Shown: positions 13,992 through 23,404, numbered from the stretch's first letter. The stretch is DNA of 64,000 bases from Aquimonas sp. (GCA_022241605.1 JAKOMQ010000004.1:1-64000); one strand, 5' to 3'. A program made the numbers and translations. The notes: a model not told the origin generated them from the letters alone.

Positions 13992-15008
13992 ATGCTGTTC
14001 CAGCACGTTTCCATCGCCAGCGTGGCGCACATCGACGCCCCGCATTCGCTGAGTTCGGCGGACATCAATACGCAGCTGCGGCCCACGCTTGAGCGCCTGA
14101 ATATCCGCGCCGACGTGCTGCAGGACATCGCCGGCATTCATTCGCGCCGCATGTGGGACGACGACGTGCTCGCCTCTGACGCCGCCACCATGGCCGCCGA
14201 GAAAGCGCTGTCCGAGGCCGGCGTCGAGCGCAACCGCATCGGTCTGCTTGTGAACACGTCGGTCAGCCGCGATTTCCTTGAGCCTTCGACCGCCAGCATC
14301 GTCTCCGGCAACCTTGGCCTGCCCGAAACCTGTCAGAACTTCGATGTGGCGAACGCCTGTCTGGCCTTCCTCAACGGCATGGACATCGCCAGCCGCATGA
14401 TCGAGCGCGGCGAGATCGACTACGCCCTGATCGTCGACGGCGAAACCGCCAATCTGGTCTACAAGCGCACCATCGAGCGGATGCTCAGCCCCACCATCAC
14501 CGACGAGGAGTTCCGCAGCGAACTCGCGTCGCTGACCCTGGGCTGCGGCGCCGCGGCGATGGTGCTGGCGCGCCGCGAACTGGCGCCGGACGCCCCCCGC
14601 TATCGCGGCGGTGTGACCCGCGCCGCCACGCAGTGGAGCCACCTCTGCCGCGGCAACCTCGACCGCATGGTCACCGACACCAAGTCGCTGCTGATCGAAG
14701 GCATGAAGCTGGCCCAGGTCACCTTCGGCGCCGCCAAGCAGGCGCTGGGCTGGGTGATCGAAGAGCTCGACGAGTTCGTTGTGCACCAGGTCAGCCGCGT
14801 GCATACCGAGGCGCTGCTGAAGACCTTCGGCATCGACCCCAGGAAAGTGCACACGATCTTCCAGGAGCACGGCAACATCGGCCCGGCCTCGGTGCCGATC
14901 GTCTTGTCCAAGCTCAAGGAGATGGGCCGCCTGCGCAAGGGCCAGCGCATCGCCCTGCTCGGTATCGGCTCAGGCCTCAACTGCTCGATGGCCGAAGTGG
15001 TCTGGTAA
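13992..15008 (+). CDS. oleA: OleA, acyl-CoA head-to-head condensing thiolase for olefin synthesis
   Basis: A 338-residue thiolase-fold enzyme that joins two fatty acyl-CoAs by non-decarboxylative Claisen condensation to a beta-keto acid, the first step of long-chain olefin formation. The sequence is very close to the Xanthomonas campestris enzyme as I remember it. Catalytic residues are visible: C123 in VANACLAF, E97 in DFLEPST, H265 in VVHQVSR and N295 in EHGNIGP, with the same mutual spacing as in that enzyme. ATG at 13992 matches the family start MLFQHVSIA. OleB, OleC and OleD are normally needed to finish the pathway. None is adjacent and a strong terminator follows, so here oleA is a single-gene unit. 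Confidence 0.95.
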   Translation: MLFQHVSIASVAHIDAPHSLSSADINTQLRPTLERLNIRADVLQDIAGIHSRRMWDDDVLASDAATMAAEKALSEAGVERNRIGLLVNTSVSRDFLEPSTASIVSGNLGLPETCQNFDVANACLAFLNGMDIASRMIERGEIDYALIVDGETANLVYKRTIERMLSPTITDEEFRSELASLTLGCGAAAMVLARRELAPDAPRYRGGVTRAATQWSHLCRGNLDRMVTDTKSLLIEGMKLAQVTFGAAKQALGWVIEELDEFVVHQVSRVHTEALLKTFGIDPRKVHTIFQEHGNIGPASVPIVLSKLKEMGRLRKGQRIALLGIGSGLNCSMAEVVW

Positions 15009-15036
15009 CGCCCCGAGCGACTTCGCGCCTCAAGAG

Positions 15037-15066
15037 AGCCCGCGTCCCGTGACGCGGGCTTTTTTG
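15037..15066 (+). terminator. Rho-independent terminator after oleA
   Basis: AGCCCGCGTC and GACGCGGGCT pair over a CCGT loop and are followed by TTTTTT. The hairpin starts 28 bases after the oleA stop. Confidence 0.9.
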
Positions 15067-15211
15067 TGGCCTGCGCAACGCTTCGAGCAATGTCGCATGA
15101 GAATCGTTGGAGACTCCCCAAGCCAGCGCTGCTGGGCTTCGGGCGTGGCCCAGGCTGATGCTTCACACACGCCTTGCCATGGATTCCTCTCCCATCAAGG
15201 GAACTCGATCC

Positions 15212-15349
15212 ATGCGCTTGCTTTCGCGCTTGTCGCTGATCGCATGGCGCGTGATCCAAGCCCGATGCCGTAGCGCGGGCGTCGCTGGGCGTTGGTGGCA
15301 ACGCATGCTGCGCGCAGCCGTCTTCGGCGCCCAGCGGCGACCGCGGTAA
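15212..15349 (+). CDS. Possible small basic peptide (45 aa)
   Basis: Between the oleA terminator and the next convergent gene, an ATG at 15212 has AAGGGAA eight bases upstream and opens 45 codons (MRLLSRLSLIAWRVIQARC, then a basic tail ending AQRRPR). The peptide would be strongly cationic, with a hydrophobic, tryptophan-containing helix, which is compatible with a membrane-active small protein. I recognise no family, and in high-GC DNA an open frame of this length can be chance. Otherwise 15067-15378 contains nothing I can identify. Confidence 0.3.
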   Translation: MRLLSRLSLIAWRVIQARCRSAGVAGRWWQRMLRAAVFGAQRRPR

Positions 15350-15378
15350 GGCGGTGTACCACCTGCTCTCTGTCCTGA

Positions 15379-15406
15379 CACTCGCCCCGCCTGCGCGGGG
15401 CGAGTG
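15379..15406. terminator. Hairpin between convergent genes
   Basis: CACTCGCCCCG and CGGGGCGAGTG pair over six bases, 28 bp beyond the stop of the minus-strand 15434-17062 gene. There is no strong T-run on either side, so it may be a weak bidirectional terminator or an mRNA-end stabilising hairpin. Confidence 0.5.
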
Positions 15407-15433
15407 GTTTCGGGCGCGTGGCTTGCGCTGCGA

Positions 15434-17062
15434 TCAGGGGAAGTGCGCGATCGGCTGACTGACGTTGCTCGGCATCGTGCCCAGCTCCGCCGTCACATAG
15501 TTGCGCACCAGGTTCTGCAGGGTGACCGGGCTCATCGGTGCGCCGCTGGTCGACCAGAACCACCAGGCCCTGGGCGACGGTGCCTGCACGTGCGCGGGGC
15601 ACTGGTAGTTGCGCGCTACCGCCGCAAACCAGGCCGCGCTGTCGATGTTGGCCCAGCTCTCGCTGTCGCCGCCGTAGCCGCGACCGTAGACCTTGGAGAA
15701 CGTCTCCAGCTGGAACAGATGGGTCTGGTTGGGCAGCAGGGCGATTGGAGCCGAGCCCGCGGTATCCCAGGACGCATACATGTCCTGCTGACGCGTGCCC
15801 TGGCTGCCCTCGCGCTTGATCAAGCCGAACAGGGCGGTGATGGTGTCGTTGACCAGATTGCCCTGCAGCAGACTGGCCGCGGAGCTGCCGTCCATGGCCA
15901 TGGTCAGTCCAACCTGCGCGGCCGTGGTGAGCACCTGGATCAAGGCCTGCGACTGCCAGTTGGAGCTGGTGAAGCCGGATACCGCGACGCCCTTGGAGAA
16001 CAGGGTCTGCTGCGGCGGCGGGCCGGGCGGGTCGTAGCGCAGCATGGCCAGGTCGGCGGCCAGCGAGCGTGCCTCCTTGGACCAGGGCCCACCAAAGGCC
16101 ACCCGCTGGTGCACGCGGCTGCCGTAGCTGATCCGGCTGGCGAGCTGGCCGCTGCAGACGTTGCCGCTGCACTCGACCCCACCGGGCTGGCCGTTGCGGG
16201 TGCAGTGCATGCGCACCCGCATCTCCGCGTAGTTGGTGTTCTTGCTGCGCTCGGCCTCGTAGGTCGTGTGTCGGCTGCGCCGATAGAAGTCGATGTCCTT
16301 GGCGGCCCCGCGCGCAGCCACCCGGTAGTTCAGCTGCTGGCGCTTGACCCGGAAGCTGCCCCAGGAATGGTTGTAGTTCTCATTGATCTCGACCTGCCAG
16401 GGGTCAGGCTGGTGGGGAAAGGTCGCCACGGTCCAGCAGGTGCAGTTCTTGAGCGGATCCCAGGGCATCGCGATCACGTCGAACAGCCGGCGTGCCTCGC
16501 TGCTCAGGGCCGCGTCGTCGAGGCTGTCCACGAACGCCTCAAGCGACACCCCGCGCGAAGCCGGGCTGGGCGCCTCGCGCTCGAAGGCCGCCACCAGCTC
16601 CGGCTGGCGGCTGCGCGCCCAGCGCTCGAAATCCAGGCCGCTCGGCTCCAGCTCGGCCTGCAGCAGGGCATAGTCACGCTCATGGCCGGAGATCAGCTGG
16701 GCCAGGGCCTCGGCATCGGTCTGATCCTCGGCCGGAAGCGTCGCCATGATCCCTTCGTAGGCCTGCGGATAGCTCAGCTGCAGATGCTCCAGCAGGCCGC
16801 GGCCGCGCAGGGCGCCTTTGACATCGCGGACGTAGTCATGCAGCGCCTCCGGGTGCGTCTCCAGCGCCAGCCACTCCAGGCTGGTCGCCGGATCGGACCA
16901 GTGCTCCAGCGCCAGCATCAGCGATTCCGACACCAGCAGCGGCGAATCGCCCGCCGGTTTCTCTTCGGCAGCCTGCGCCGCGCCGCCCGGCGCGGCCGCC
17001 AACACCCCCATCAGAATGACGCCGGCGGCCGCCGGCAGCAGTCGATCCAACACACTGTTCAT
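15434..17062 (-). CDS. Secreted protein of unknown function
   Basis: A 542-residue protein with a clear N-terminal signal peptide (about 1-31, ending GGAAQAAE). No known domain is recognised. The first half is acidic and helical. From about 210 there is a cysteine/aromatic-rich region (NCTCWTVATFPHQPDPW) and a stretch with YNHSWGSFRVKRQQLNYRV; further cysteines (MHCTRNGQPGGVECSGNVCS) suggest disulfides and an extracytoplasmic location. The start at 17062 is supported by GGAGG eight bases upstream and by the signal peptide; the same frame stays open further upstream inside pepN, but that is not coding. A strong hairpin lies at 17082-17106 in its leader. It sits downstream of pepN on the same strand with a 206 bp gap. 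Confidence 0.75.
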   Translation of the reverse strand: MNSVLDRLLPAAAGVILMGVLAAAPGGAAQAAEEKPAGDSPLLVSESLMLALEHWSDPATSLEWLALETHPEALHDYVRDVKGALRGRGLLEHLQLSYPQAYEGIMATLPAEDQTDAEALAQLISGHERDYALLQAELEPSGLDFERWARSRQPELVAAFEREAPSPASRGVSLEAFVDSLDDAALSSEARRLFDVIAMPWDPLKNCTCWTVATFPHQPDPWQVEINENYNHSWGSFRVKRQQLNYRVAARGAAKDIDFYRRSRHTTYEAERSKNTNYAEMRVRMHCTRNGQPGGVECSGNVCSGQLASRISYGSRVHQRVAFGGPWSKEARSLAADLAMLRYDPPGPPPQQTLFSKGVAVSGFTSSNWQSQALIQVLTTAAQVGLTMAMDGSSAASLLQGNLVNDTITALFGLIKREGSQGTRQQDMYASWDTAGSAPIALLPNQTHLFQLETFSKVYGRGYGGDSESWANIDSAAWFAAVARNYQCPAHVQAPSPRAWWFWSTSGAPMSPVTLQNLVRNYVTAELGTMPSNVSQPIAHFP

Positions 17063-17081
17063 TTGCGTTCCTCCCCGCAGT

Positions 17082-17106
17082 GGGCGGACGTGGACTGCGT
17101 CCGCCC
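17082..17106 (-). other. Hairpin in the leader of the secreted protein gene
   Basis: GGGCGGACG and CGTCCGCCC form a 9 bp perfect stem over a 7-base loop, ending 20 bases upstream of the start codon at 17062 and next to its GGAGG. There is no T-run, so it is not a clear terminator for pepN; it could stabilise the mRNA or modulate translation. Confidence 0.45.
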
Positions 17107-17268
17107 GGTGGCAAAGGCTGCCGGTTGGCAGCGCGATCCACGCTAGTGGGCGAGTGGGCTCAGCGACAGGACGAGCCGGGGAACATCCGGGAACAGAACG
17201 GGAACGCAAGCGATCAAGTGTGAGCAGCCGCACGCAGGCCCTGCGCGCAGCATCACGAAGCCGGTGGA

Positions 17269-19872
17269 TCAGGCCAGCAGCCGCTCCAACATTTCGCCGC
17301 TGTCGGCAGACAGCGCGTGGCCGGCGAGCTCGCGCAGGCCGGCCTCGATGCGCGCCTGACGGCCGGCGTCCAGGCGCCGCCAGGCCTCCAGTGCACCCAG
17401 CAGGCGCGAGGCGACCTGAGGGTTGAGCGCATCCAGCAGCGGCACCTGCGCGAACAGCAGGCGGTAGCCGCCGCCGTCGCCGCGGTGGAATGCCGCCGGA
17501 TTGGCGCGGATGAAGCTGCCGAGCAGGGCGCGCACGCGGTTGGGATTGCGCGGCAGCCAGTGCGGCCCGGCCAAGAGCGCCAGTACCGCGTCCAGCGTTT
17601 CTGGCTGCGGCCGGGTGGCCACCGTGGCAATCCATTTGTCGTTGAGCAGCAGATCCTCCCCGACCCGAGCCTGGAAGGCGCTGATCGCTGCCTCCGCCTG
17701 CGGGGCGCCGCCGTGCACCAGGGCGGTGAGCGCCGCCAGCCGGTCGGTGAGGGTGGCGGCGTGCTCGAACTGCGCCCAGGCGCGCTCGCCCTCGGGCTCA
17801 AGCAGAGCCAGCGCCTTCAGGCAGGTGTTCTTGAGTCGGCGCGCGGCCGCGGCCGTGGCGTCGAGCGCCTCCGGTGCTTGTGCGGCCAGCTCGGCGTAGC
17901 GCGCCGCCAGTGCCTCGGCGTGGTTCTGCGCCAGTCGCAGCTGCAGGCGCTGGCGGGCTGCCAGCAACGCATCCACATCCACCTGTGGGCGGGCATCCAC
18001 CAGCACCTCGAACTCCGGCAGCTGCCAGCACAGGGCGACGAAGCTCGGGTCGAGCGCGCGGTCGCGGAGCAGGCTGCCCAGGGCCTCGGACAGGGCTGTG
18101 GCATGGGCCTCGGAATCGTCCAGCAGCGCCGTTGCCGCCAGGCTCTGCAGCGCGTCCCAGCGACACAGCGGGTCGCGCTCGATCCGGGCCAGCCGGGCCA
18201 GATCCCTCGGCGCGTAGTCGAAGCGCAGGCGCACCGGCGCCGACAGGCCCTGCAGGACAGCGGCCAGCGGCGGCGTATCGAGGCCCTCCCACACCAGCCG
18301 GTGGCGGGCGCCGGTCAGCTCGATCAGGCCCGGCCGCAGGGCAGCGTCGGACTCGGGCAGGGTCTCGATTGGAGCGTCGTCGGCGGCATACAGGGCGAAG
18401 GCCAGCGGAATGTGCAGCGGCTGCTTGTCGGCCTGGTCGGGCGTCGGCGCAGTGTGCTGCTCGATCTCCAGCGTGTAGCGCCGCGACTGCGCGTCGAAGC
18501 GGGCCTCGATGCGCAGCTCGGGCGTGCCGCTTTGTGCGTACCAGCGCTCGAACTGGACGAGATCGCGGCCGCTGGCCTCACGCATGCAGTCGAGGAAGGC
18601 GTCGACGCTGGCGGCCTGGCCATCCCAGCGCTCGAAGTAGAGATCGCAGCCGCGGCGGAAGGTCTCCTCGCCCAGCAGGGTGTGCAGCATGCGCACCACC
18701 TCGGCGCCCTTCTCGTAGACCGTGGCAGTGTAGAAATTGTTGATCTCGCGGTAGCTGTCCGGCCGCACGGGGTGCGCCAGTGCGCCGGCGTCCTCGGGGA
18801 ACTGGCGCATGCGCAGCAGGCGCACGTCCTCGATGCGCTTGACCGCGCGGGAGCGCAGGTCGGCGGTGAACTCCTGGTCGCGGAACACGGTGAAGCCTTC
18901 CTTCAGCGACAGCTGGAACCAGTCGCGCACGGTCACCCGGTTGCCGCTCCAGTTGTGGAAGTACTCGTGCCCGATCACCGCCTCCACGGCTTCGAAGTCG
19001 GCGTCGGTGGCGCTGTCGATATCGGCCAGGATGTAGCGCGCATTGAAGATGTTGAGGCCCTTGTTCTCCATCGCGCCCATGGTGAAATCCTGGGCGGCGA
19101 CGATGTTGAACACATCGAGGTCGTAGCAGCGCCCAAAGCGCTGCTCGTCCCAGCGCATGGCGCGCAGGGTGGCGCCCAGCGCGTACTCGCAGCGCGGCGC
19201 AAAGCCGGGCTCGGCCCAGACGTTGACCTCCACGTGCCGGCCCTCGTCGGTGGTGAAGGGCGCGGACACGCGCTCCATGCGGCCGGCGGCGATAGCGAAC
19301 AGGTAGCTGGGCTTGGGGTGCGGATCCTGCCAGCGCGCGTAGTGGCGGCCGTCTTCCAGTTCACCACTGCCGGCCGGGTTGCCGTTGGCGAGCAGCACCG
19401 GATAGCGACTGCGTTCGGCGCGCAGCTCGACGGCGTAGACGCTGAGCACGTCCGGGCGGTCAATGAGGAAGGTCATGCGGCGGAAGCCTTCGGCCTCGCA
19501 CTGGGTCAGCAGTAGGGCGCCGCTGGTGTAGAGGCCCTCCAGCGCAGTGTTCGCCGAAGGCGCGATCGCCACCCGGCTGCGCAGCACGCAGGCGCGCTGC
19601 ACGCCCGGCAGCGTCAGCCGGCCATCTTCGTGGCGGTAGTCCTGGGCGCCCAGCACGCGGCCGTCGATCGACAGCTCAAGCAGCTCCAGGCCCTCGCCAT
19701 GAAGCACCAGTGGCGCGCCGGGCTGCGCCGGATCCGGCTGCAGCGCCAGCTCCGCCTCCACCACGCTGCGCTCTGCGTCCAGCTCGAACACCAGCCCGAC
19801 CCGCGGAATCCGCCAGGCCGGCGGGCGGTAGTCGAGGCGTTGGACGGGCGCCGATGCGTTGTGGCCTTCCAT
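17269..19872 (-). CDS. pepN: Aminopeptidase N (M1 zinc metallopeptidase)
   Basis: An 867-residue cytoplasmic aminopeptidase; E. coli PepN has 870. The exopeptidase motif GAMEN is at 266-270, the zinc site HEYFHNW at 302-308, and the third ligand E325 in LKEGFTVFRDQEF. The C-terminal helical domain is complete. It removes N-terminal residues from peptides in protein turnover. ATG at 19872 (MEGHNASAP) follows GGAGA; the frame is open 51 codons further upstream, but that part is out of register with the family. The gene is divergent from the dehydratase at 19999 with only 126 bp between. Confidence 0.96.
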   Translation of the reverse strand: MEGHNASAPVQRLDYRPPAWRIPRVGLVFELDAERSVVEAELALQPDPAQPGAPLVLHGEGLELLELSIDGRVLGAQDYRHEDGRLTLPGVQRACVLRSRVAIAPSANTALEGLYTSGALLLTQCEAEGFRRMTFLIDRPDVLSVYAVELRAERSRYPVLLANGNPAGSGELEDGRHYARWQDPHPKPSYLFAIAAGRMERVSAPFTTDEGRHVEVNVWAEPGFAPRCEYALGATLRAMRWDEQRFGRCYDLDVFNIVAAQDFTMGAMENKGLNIFNARYILADIDSATDADFEAVEAVIGHEYFHNWSGNRVTVRDWFQLSLKEGFTVFRDQEFTADLRSRAVKRIEDVRLLRMRQFPEDAGALAHPVRPDSYREINNFYTATVYEKGAEVVRMLHTLLGEETFRRGCDLYFERWDGQAASVDAFLDCMREASGRDLVQFERWYAQSGTPELRIEARFDAQSRRYTLEIEQHTAPTPDQADKQPLHIPLAFALYAADDAPIETLPESDAALRPGLIELTGARHRLVWEGLDTPPLAAVLQGLSAPVRLRFDYAPRDLARLARIERDPLCRWDALQSLAATALLDDSEAHATALSEALGSLLRDRALDPSFVALCWQLPEFEVLVDARPQVDVDALLAARQRLQLRLAQNHAEALAARYAELAAQAPEALDATAAAARRLKNTCLKALALLEPEGERAWAQFEHAATLTDRLAALTALVHGGAPQAEAAISAFQARVGEDLLLNDKWIATVATRPQPETLDAVLALLAGPHWLPRNPNRVRALLGSFIRANPAAFHRGDGGGYRLLFAQVPLLDALNPQVASRLLGALEAWRRLDAGRQARIEAGLRELAGHALSADSGEMLERLLA

Positions 19873-19998
19873 GGGGTCTCCGAAGCGGTGATTGAGGCGG
19901 GGGTCGGCAAGACTGCCACGATCCCGGCCCGGATGCCGGGCATCTGAGTCGGCACGGGCATACTGCACGGCCATCGCCAGCAAGAGCCTGCACGGCCC

Positions 19999-20964
19999 GT
20001 GACCGCCTTCGACCCCGCCCGCCATGTTCCCGATCTCGACGACATCCGCGCGGCCGCCGCGCGGATCGCGCCCTATGCCGTGGTCACGCCGGTGCTGCGC
20101 TCAGGCTCGCTGGATCGCCTGGCCGGCTGCCACCTGCACTTCAAGTGCGAGAACTTCCAGCGCATCGGCGCCTTCAAGTTCCGCGGCGCCGCCAATGCGG
20201 TGTTCGGATTGAGCGACGCACAGGCCGCGCGCGGCGTGCTGACCCAGAGCAGCGGCAACCACGGCGCCGCCATCGCGCTGGCCTGCCGCCTGCGCGGCAT
20301 TCCGGCTCGGGTGGTGGTGCCGCGTTCGGCGCCGAAGATCAAGCTGGCGGCAATCCGTGAGTTCGGCGCCGAGATCCTGCCCTGCGATACCCATCAGGCC
20401 GCGCGTGATGCCGCCATGGCCGAGGCCCTTGCGCAGACCGGGGCCGAGGTGGTGCATCCCTACAACGATGCGCGGGTGATCGCCGGCCAGGGCACCGCCA
20501 CGCTCGAGCTGATGCATGCCGTGCCCGGGCTGGACACCGTGATCGCCCCGGTCAGCGGCGGTGGCCTGCTGTCCGGTACCGCCATTGCCGCGCAGTCGCT
20601 CAAGCCGGGCATCCGCGTCTACGGCGCTGAGCCCGAGCAGGCCCGCGACGCCCACGACTCACTGGCCAGCGGCGAGCGCATCACCGGTCGCATCGCCGAC
20701 ACCATCTGCGACGGCCTGCGCGCCGAGCTCGGCCCGCTGACCTTCGGCATCCTGCGCCAGCGCGTGGATGCCATCCTGCTGGCCAGCGAGGTCGAGATCA
20801 TCGCCGCCATGCGCCTGATCTGGGAGCGCCTGAAGATCGTCATCGAGCCCAGCTGCGCGGTGCCGCTGGCGGTGATCCTCAGTAATCCGGCCCTGTTTGC
20901 AGGCCGCGAGGTCGGGGTGATCCTGTCCGGCGGCAACGTCGATCTGGATGCGCTGCCGTTCTGA
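19999..20964 (+). CDS. Threonine/serine dehydratase or serine racemase, PLP-dependent
   Basis: A 321-residue fold-type II PLP enzyme. The Schiff-base lysine is K60 in IGAFKFRGAAN, the substrate loop is SSGNHG (84-89), and the phosphate-binding glycine loop is SGGGL (186-190). The short length, without a C-terminal ACT regulatory domain, fits catabolic threonine dehydratase/serine racemase-like enzymes rather than feedback-regulated IlvA. It would deaminate threonine or serine to a 2-oxo acid, or interconvert serine enantiomers; sequence alone does not decide. It starts with GTG at 19999, divergent from pepN. Confidence 0.88.
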   Translation: MTAFDPARHVPDLDDIRAAAARIAPYAVVTPVLRSGSLDRLAGCHLHFKCENFQRIGAFKFRGAANAVFGLSDAQAARGVLTQSSGNHGAAIALACRLRGIPARVVVPRSAPKIKLAAIREFGAEILPCDTHQAARDAAMAEALAQTGAEVVHPYNDARVIAGQGTATLELMHAVPGLDTVIAPVSGGGLLSGTAIAAQSLKPGIRVYGAEPEQARDAHDSLASGERITGRIADTICDGLRAELGPLTFGILRQRVDAILLASEVEIIAAMRLIWERLKIVIEPSCAVPLAVILSNPALFAGREVGVILSGGNVDLDALPF

Positions 20965-20982
20965 GCCAGCGACCGGCCTGGC

Positions 20983-21387
20983 TCAGGGCCGGGCTTCCTG
21001 CTTGAGGAACACCTGGCTCTCGCGGATGCGCTTGCCCCGGAGGTCCTCCGGGCGGACCAGGCCGAGGCGCCCGTCGTGTTGGACTGTCGTCACCGTACGC
21101 AGGTGCCCTACCAGCAGCTCGTTCTCCTGCTCGGGCAGGAACACCACCTGATCGCCCTCGGCCTGCCACTGCCCGCTCGCCTCGCCATAAACGCCCAGGC
21201 AGCCATGCCAATCCGCGCTGTAGCTGCCATCCGCCGCCAGCTGCACCCAGACGTTGTAGCCGAGGCCGTCACCGCTGTAGTAGCGGCCAACCAATTGCTC
21301 CGGGCTGGCGCGGACAGTGGCGTCGCGCGCGCAGCCGCCTAGGAAGGGCAGGGCGAGGGCTAGGGCGACGGCAGTGGGTTTCCGCAT
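20983..21387 (-). CDS. Small lipoprotein of unknown function
   Basis: A 134-residue protein with a lipoprotein signal peptide (MRKPTAVALALALPFLGGC; lipidated C19 in the LGGC lipobox). The mature part looks like one small beta-rich domain (GRYYSGDGLGYNVWVQLAAD and later strands). The start at 21387 is chosen because the signal peptide begins there. It is convergent with the dehydratase gene (18 bp gap) and divergent from the ABC exporter (110 bp). Function unknown. Confidence 0.7.
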   Translation of the reverse strand: MRKPTAVALALALPFLGGCARDATVRASPEQLVGRYYSGDGLGYNVWVQLAADGSYSADWHGCLGVYGEASGQWQAEGDQVVFLPEQENELLVGHLRTVTTVQHDGRLGLVRPEDLRGKRIRESQVFLKQEARP

Positions 21388-21497
21388 GATCAGTGTGGCC
21401 AGTGCTCGGGTCGCACGAACATAGCAGCAACTCGCCCCGCCCTGCACCAGGCGCGAAGGTGCTTGCACCGCCCCCGTTTCGCCCCCAACTCGGGCCG

Positions 21498-23315
21498 ATG
21501 GAAACTCCCGCCCCCGCCGCCGATCACCGCCGCACCACCCGCGCGGTGGTGGCCACCCTGCTGCCGTTCCTCAAGCCCTACCGCGGGCGCATCGCGCTGG
21601 CGCTGGGCTGCCTGGTGTTCGCCAAGCTGGCCGGCCTGACCGTGCCGATGATCCTCAAGAACCTCGTCGACGGGCTGAACCTGCCCTCCGAGCCCGCCAG
21701 CCTGATGCTGGTGCTGCCGGTCGGCCTGCTGCTGGCCTATGGCGCGGCGCGGCTGTCCGAGCGGGTGTTCACCGAGCTGCGGCAGATCGTATTCGCGCGG
21801 GTGATGGCGCGCAGCGCACGCACGGTCATGCTGAAGGTGTTCCGCCACCTGCATGCGCTCAGCCTGCGCTTTCATTTGAACCGCAAGACCGGCGGCGTCA
21901 GCCGCGACGTCGAGCGCGGCGGCAGCTCGATCTCCGACCTGCTGGACTGGACCCTGTACACCATCTTCCCGACGATCCTCGAAGTCACCCTGGTGACGAT
22001 CGTGCTGGTGGTGCTCTACGACACCGGCTTCGCCCTGATCACCGGCCTCACCCTGGCCGCCTACGTGGCCTGGACCCTGCGCGTCACCGAGTGGCGCACC
22101 AAGTTCTACCGAGCCTCGGTGGAGGCCGACACCGCCGCCAGCGCCTCGGCAGTCGATTCGCTGCTGAACTACGAGACCGTCAAGTACTTCAACAACGAAG
22201 AGCACGAGGCCGAGCGCTTCGATTCGAGCCTGCGCATCAAGGAAGAGGCCGACGTGGTCAGCTACAAGACCCTCGCCGTGCTCAACATCGGACAGAACGC
22301 GATCATCTCGGTCGGCGTCACTGCGCTGATGTGGCGCGCGGCCTCGGGTGTGGTTTCAGGCGAGCTCACGGTCGGTGATCTGGTGCTGGTCAACGCCTAT
22401 CTGCTGCAGCTGGCGGCACCGCTGAACTTCCTCGGCATGATGTATCGCGAGGTCAAGCAGGCGCTGACCAACATCGAGAAGCTGTGGAACCTGCTGGACG
22501 AGAATCGCGAGGTGCAGGACCGCCCCGACGCGCGCATGCTGCACGCCACGCGGCCGGTGGTCGAGTTCGAGGACGTGCGCTTTGCCTACGACGAGCGCCG
22601 CGAGATCCTGCACGGCATCGGCTTTCGCATCCCGGCCGGCGGCACGGTCGCCGTGGTAGGACACTCCGGCAGCGGCAAGAGCACCCTGGCGCGCCTGCTG
22701 TACCGCTTCTACGACGTGGGCGCCGGGCATATCCGCATTGATGGCGTGGACATCCGCGACTACACCCAGGACAGCTTGCGCGCGGCCACCGGCATCGTTC
22801 CGCAGGACACCGTGCTGTTCAACGATTCGATCCGCTACAACATCCGCTATGGCCGCGTCGATGCCAGCGATGAAGAAGTCGAGGACGCCGCCCGCGCCGC
22901 ACATATCCACGACTTCATCGCCGCATTGCCCGAGGGTTACGACAGCCCGGTCGGCGAGCGCGGCTTGAAGCTCTCCGGCGGCGAGAAACAGCGCGTGGCG
23001 ATCGCCCGTGCGCTGCTCAAGAACCCCGCCATCCTGATCTTCGACGAAGCCACCTCGGCGCTGGATTCGAAGTCCGAGCGCGCCATCCAGGCCGAGCTCG
23101 ACCGCATCCAGCAGGGCCGCACCACGCTCGTCATCGCGCATCGCCTGTCGACCATCATGAACGCCGATCAGATCCTGGTGATGGATGCCGGCCACATCAT
23201 CGAGCGCGGCACCCACGCCGAGCTGCTGGCCGCCGATGGCCACTACGCGCAAATGTGGCGGCTGCAGCAGCGGGAGGCGAAGCAGGAAGCGACCGCAGCT
23301 GCGATCACCGGCTGA
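21498..23315 (+). CDS. Atm1/ABCB7-type ABC exporter (fused permease-ATPase)
   Basis: A 605-residue half-transporter: an N-terminal six-helix permease (about 30-320) and a C-terminal ATPase with Walker A GHSGSGKST (388-396), signature LSGGEKQR (492-499), and Walker B ILIFDE (512-517). NYETVKYFNNEEHEAERF in the permease and the RYNIRYGR segment after the Q-loop are typical of the Atm1/HMT1 subgroup, which exports glutathione-linked or Fe-S-related compounds and contributes to metal tolerance. It would work as a homodimer in the inner membrane. ATG at 21498 is used because the upstream extension is low-complexity. A decayed fragment of a paralogue lies at 25347-25523. Confidence 0.92.
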   Translation: METPAPAADHRRTTRAVVATLLPFLKPYRGRIALALGCLVFAKLAGLTVPMILKNLVDGLNLPSEPASLMLVLPVGLLLAYGAARLSERVFTELRQIVFARVMARSARTVMLKVFRHLHALSLRFHLNRKTGGVSRDVERGGSSISDLLDWTLYTIFPTILEVTLVTIVLVVLYDTGFALITGLTLAAYVAWTLRVTEWRTKFYRASVEADTAASASAVDSLLNYETVKYFNNEEHEAERFDSSLRIKEEADVVSYKTLAVLNIGQNAIISVGVTALMWRAASGVVSGELTVGDLVLVNAYLLQLAAPLNFLGMMYREVKQALTNIEKLWNLLDENREVQDRPDARMLHATRPVVEFEDVRFAYDERREILHGIGFRIPAGGTVAVVGHSGSGKSTLARLLYRFYDVGAGHIRIDGVDIRDYTQDSLRAATGIVPQDTVLFNDSIRYNIRYGRVDASDEEVEDAARAAHIHDFIAALPEGYDSPVGERGLKLSGGEKQRVAIARALLKNPAILIFDEATSALDSKSERAIQAELDRIQQGRTTLVIAHRLSTIMNADQILVMDAGHIIERGTHAELLAADGHYAQMWRLQQREAKQEATAAAITG

Positions 23316-23404
23316 AGCCTGAACCAGAACGGGCCGATCGAAGCCCCGAGGGCCGAGCGATTCCGACATCGCGCGAGCTTGTTGGTTTCGGGATAACTAT
23401 GTAC

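Noticed and set aside
17317-19515. 732-codon open frame antisense to pepN
   Set aside because: Antisense shadow of a complete PepN with all its motifs.
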